DNA from: a bacterium BMS3Bbin02
GTDB lineage: Bacteria > Actinomycetota > Acidimicrobiia > Spongiisociales > UBA5794
DNA: 6,706 nucleotides
Direction: 5' to 3'
Assembly: GCA_002898115.1 (NCBI GenBank)
Contig: BDTL01000150.1
Location: forward strand, 1-6,706
Part shown: positions 5,504 through 6,706 of the stretch, piece after piece
Layout: every line of letters starts with the position of its first letter
Numbering within the stretch: position 1 is the stretch's first letter
Position numbers and translations under genes: made by a program
The notes under the pieces: model-generated
Databases searched by the model: none
Told to the model about the DNA's origin: nothing
What the model saw: only the letters and a program-made list of their open reading frames with translations

Positions 5504-5929
5504 TTACTGCGATTGTTTCGCTGCAGGCTTAAACGTCGCAGCGCGGATCTTGGCGAAACGAGAGGGTTGTGGGTCCGGGTCGTACGTTTCTTCAAGCACT
5601 GTGAGCTCGATACCGCCGACGATATCGGAAATCAAGTTGTAGACGATCGCCCCAAGTGTCATCGCGGCCGTTGCCATCACCGTCCAGATAATCGCAAGGT
5701 AACGCACGATCGTCATGTACAGATCGCCGTCCGGCGTGTACACGACGTCGACAGCAGAGAACACCTCGCTAATCGACTGCGGGATCCCGCGTTGATCGAG
5801 GATCGACCACATCACCCACACACCCAAAGCGAATATGAGGGCAGCAATAGCGTTGAAGATCAACGCTACTTTGAATACTGTCCATGGGTCGATCTTTCGA
5901 ATGACCCTTCTCACGCGACGCACCGGCAT
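5504..5929 (-). CDS. DUF3566 transmembrane protein next to gyrA
   Basis: A 141-residue membrane protein of the actinobacterial DUF3566 family. A basic N-terminus (VRRVRRVIRKIDPW, 3-16) leads into helix 1 (about 19-44). An outside loop of about 30 residues follows, then helix 2 (about 76-101). The conserved tail YNLISDIVGGIELTVLEE (97-114) ends in a hydrophilic region (115-141). The RRIDPW-like entry and the VGG-E-TVLEE ending are the family marks. It lies directly after gyrA on the same strand, its usual place in Actinomycetota, where it is often annotated as a gyrA-linked membrane protein of unknown function. The start is clear: AAGGAG (5935-5940) five bases before the ATG. A -10-like TACAAT lies further upstream, so it may be transcribed both from gyrA and from its own promoter. 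Confidence 0.92.
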   Translation of the reverse strand: MPVRRVRRVIRKIDPWTVFKVALIFNAIAALIFALGVWVMWSILDQRGIPQSISEVFSAVDVVYTPDGDLYMTIVRYLAIIWTVMATAAMTLGAIVYNLISDIVGGIELTVLEETYDPDPQPSRFAKIRAATFKPAAKQSQ

Positions 5930-5955
5930 GCGTACTCCTTATCGAATGGAGAAGT

Positions 5956-5961
5956 ATTGTA
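5956..5961 (-). promoter_or_regulatory. Possible -10 box of the DUF3566 gene
   Basis: TACAAT on the minus strand, one base from the TATAAT consensus, about 27 bases before the start codon with the RBS between. The -35 region is not convincing (TTGGTT at short spacing), so this is a candidate only. Confidence 0.35.
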
Positions 5962-6031
5962 CCCGTGAACGGGACCAACCAATGTCACCCGTTGAACGGT
6001 ATGACGTGTGGTTCGAGTTCCCGATCAGTTA

Positions 6032-6706
6032 CTACTCGCCGTTCTCATCTTCCGATGGGACCAGAGCCACGGCTGTGAGCTTGGCCCCATCCTCAAGATT
6101 TATGATCTTCACACCGGTCGAATCGCGACGTTGACGAGAAATCTTGTCGATCGGTTGACGAATCACGATCCCGTCCGATGACGTTACAAAGATCTCGTCA
6201 CCCGGTGACACCATTCGAGCCGCAACCAGCACGCCGCGTACCCGGGTGAGTTTCATAGCTTTTACACCCATCCCCCCGCGTTTCTGTTTCGGGAACTCGG
6301 CCATCTTGGTTCGTTTCCCGTAACCACCCGACGTCAGCAGCATGATGTCGTCGCCGTCATCAACACAGGCCGCAGCAACAACCTCATCACCCTCTTTGAG
6401 GCGGATACCTCGCACGCCCTGCGTGTCGCGACCCATGGGACGAGCGTCCACTTCTGCGAATCGAATGCCCTGACCTTTCTTCGTGAGCATGATGAGGTCG
6501 TTGTCGCCGGCTGTCGCTCGGACCGCAACAACCTCATCACCCTCTTGAAGACGGATGGCGTTAAGCACTGAGTTACGCGAGTCGTACTCCTTGAACGCTG
6601 TCTTTTTCACCTGACCCAGCTTGGTGAACGCAACGAGGTGCTTGAACGTTTCATAGTCGCGGGTGTCGATGATTGCTTCAACGACTTCGTCGGGCTCAGA
6701 TCGGAA
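6032..6706 (-). CDS. gyrA: DNA gyrase subunit A, C-terminal part (5' end outside window)
   Basis: The last 224 residues of GyrA; the frame is open to the right edge. GyrA carries the DNA-cleaving tyrosine and, with GyrB, introduces negative supercoils. This part is the C-terminal beta-pinwheel that wraps DNA. Four blade repeats are visible in the LxxTxxG...EF...G.G...L..GD.V style: LVAFTKLGQVKKT, LIMLTKKGQGIRF, IMLLTSGGYGKRT and IFVTSSDGIVIRQ. Blade loops such as GRDTQGVRGIRL and QKRGGMGVKAMKL follow; the latter resembles, but is not, the canonical GyrA box QRRGGKG, which should lie upstream. The protein ends in a short acidic tail (SEDENGE). The catalytic domain is not in the window. The next gene on the strand is DUF3566 after about 100 bases. 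Confidence 0.97.
   Translation of the reverse strand, partial: FRSEPDEVVEAIIDTRDYETFKHLVAFTKLGQVKKTAFKEYDSRNSVLNAIRLQEGDEVVAVRATAGDNDLIMLTKKGQGIRFAEVDARPMGRDTQGVRGIRLKEGDEVVAAACVDDGDDIMLLTSGGYGKRTKMAEFPKQKRGGMGVKAMKLTRVRGVLVAARMVSPGDEIFVTSSDGIVIRQPIDKISRQRRDSTGVKIINLEDGAKLTAVALVPSEDENGE
6375..6546. repeat. 22-base direct repeat in the gyrA pinwheel
   Basis: An identical 22-base stretch occurs at 6375-6396 and 6525-6546, exactly 150 bases (50 codons) apart. It encodes the same EGDEVVA turn in two neighbouring pinwheel blades. Identity at third codon positions goes beyond what the protein repeat requires. Confidence 0.85.

Noticed and set aside
5962..6015. Two small hairpins (CCCG/CGGG and CCGT/ACGG) after gyrA as a terminator
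   Set aside because: The stems have only four pairs and no T-run follows on the minus strand; too weak to call.
1..6706. CRISPR array, insertion sequence, phage or defence genes
   Set aside because: No repeat-spacer pattern, transposase motif, terminal repeats or toxin-like genes were seen on either strand.

Overview
All eight genes I can support lie on the minus strand, so the window reads right to left: gyrA (3' end) > DUF3566 membrane protein > RDD membrane protein > 8-oxoguanine deaminase-like amidohydrolase > lipoprotein cytochrome c > Rrf2-type Fe-S regulator > nosZ > start of one further gene. The pair gyrA plus DUF3566 is a hallmark of Actinomycetota chromosomes, which places the window on the main chromosome next to the replication genes. 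Moderate G+C (roughly mid-50s by eye) and a Sec/lipoprotein NosZ would fit a deep or environmental actinobacterium such as an Acidimicrobiia-like lineage, but that finer placement is inference.

Right part (about 4740-6706): the C-terminal beta-pinwheel of DNA gyrase subunit A, then a DUF3566 two-helix membrane protein with a good RBS and a plausible -10 box, then a small RDD-family membrane protein. The gaps hold several hairpins without U-tracts. Middle (3381-4736): a complete ATZ/TRZ-type amidohydrolase with a full mononuclear metal site, most like 8-oxoguanine deaminase.

Left part (1-3300) is the respiratory module. A small monohaem cytochrome c lipoprotein is followed by a strong rho-independent terminator. 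A Rrf2-family regulator with three cysteines and a histidine then runs almost directly into nosZ: two bases separate stop and start, and the nosZ RBS lies inside the end of the regulator gene. NosZ is a complete clade II-type nitrous oxide reductase with a lipoprotein signal, all seven CuZ histidines and a complete CuA site. The next open frame starts 14 bases after nosZ and runs off the window; by position it may be a nos accessory gene.

Working model: N2O (N2O + 2H+ + 2e- > N2 + H2O) is reduced outside the cytoplasmic membrane by membrane-tethered NosZ. The lipid-anchored cytochrome c is a candidate electron donor, and the Rrf2 protein may sense NO, redox state or iron to set expression. 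A palindrome-like GGGTC...GGCCC element upstream of the cytochrome resembles the DosR/DevR hypoxia/NO box of actinobacteria; a weaker half-site lies at a similar distance upstream of the rrf2-nosZ pair. There is no tRNA, rRNA, CRISPR, insertion sequence or gene-free stretch over 300 bases. I see no clearly undescribed system; the most unusual material is the actinobacterial lipoprotein-NosZ locus and its regulatory layout.
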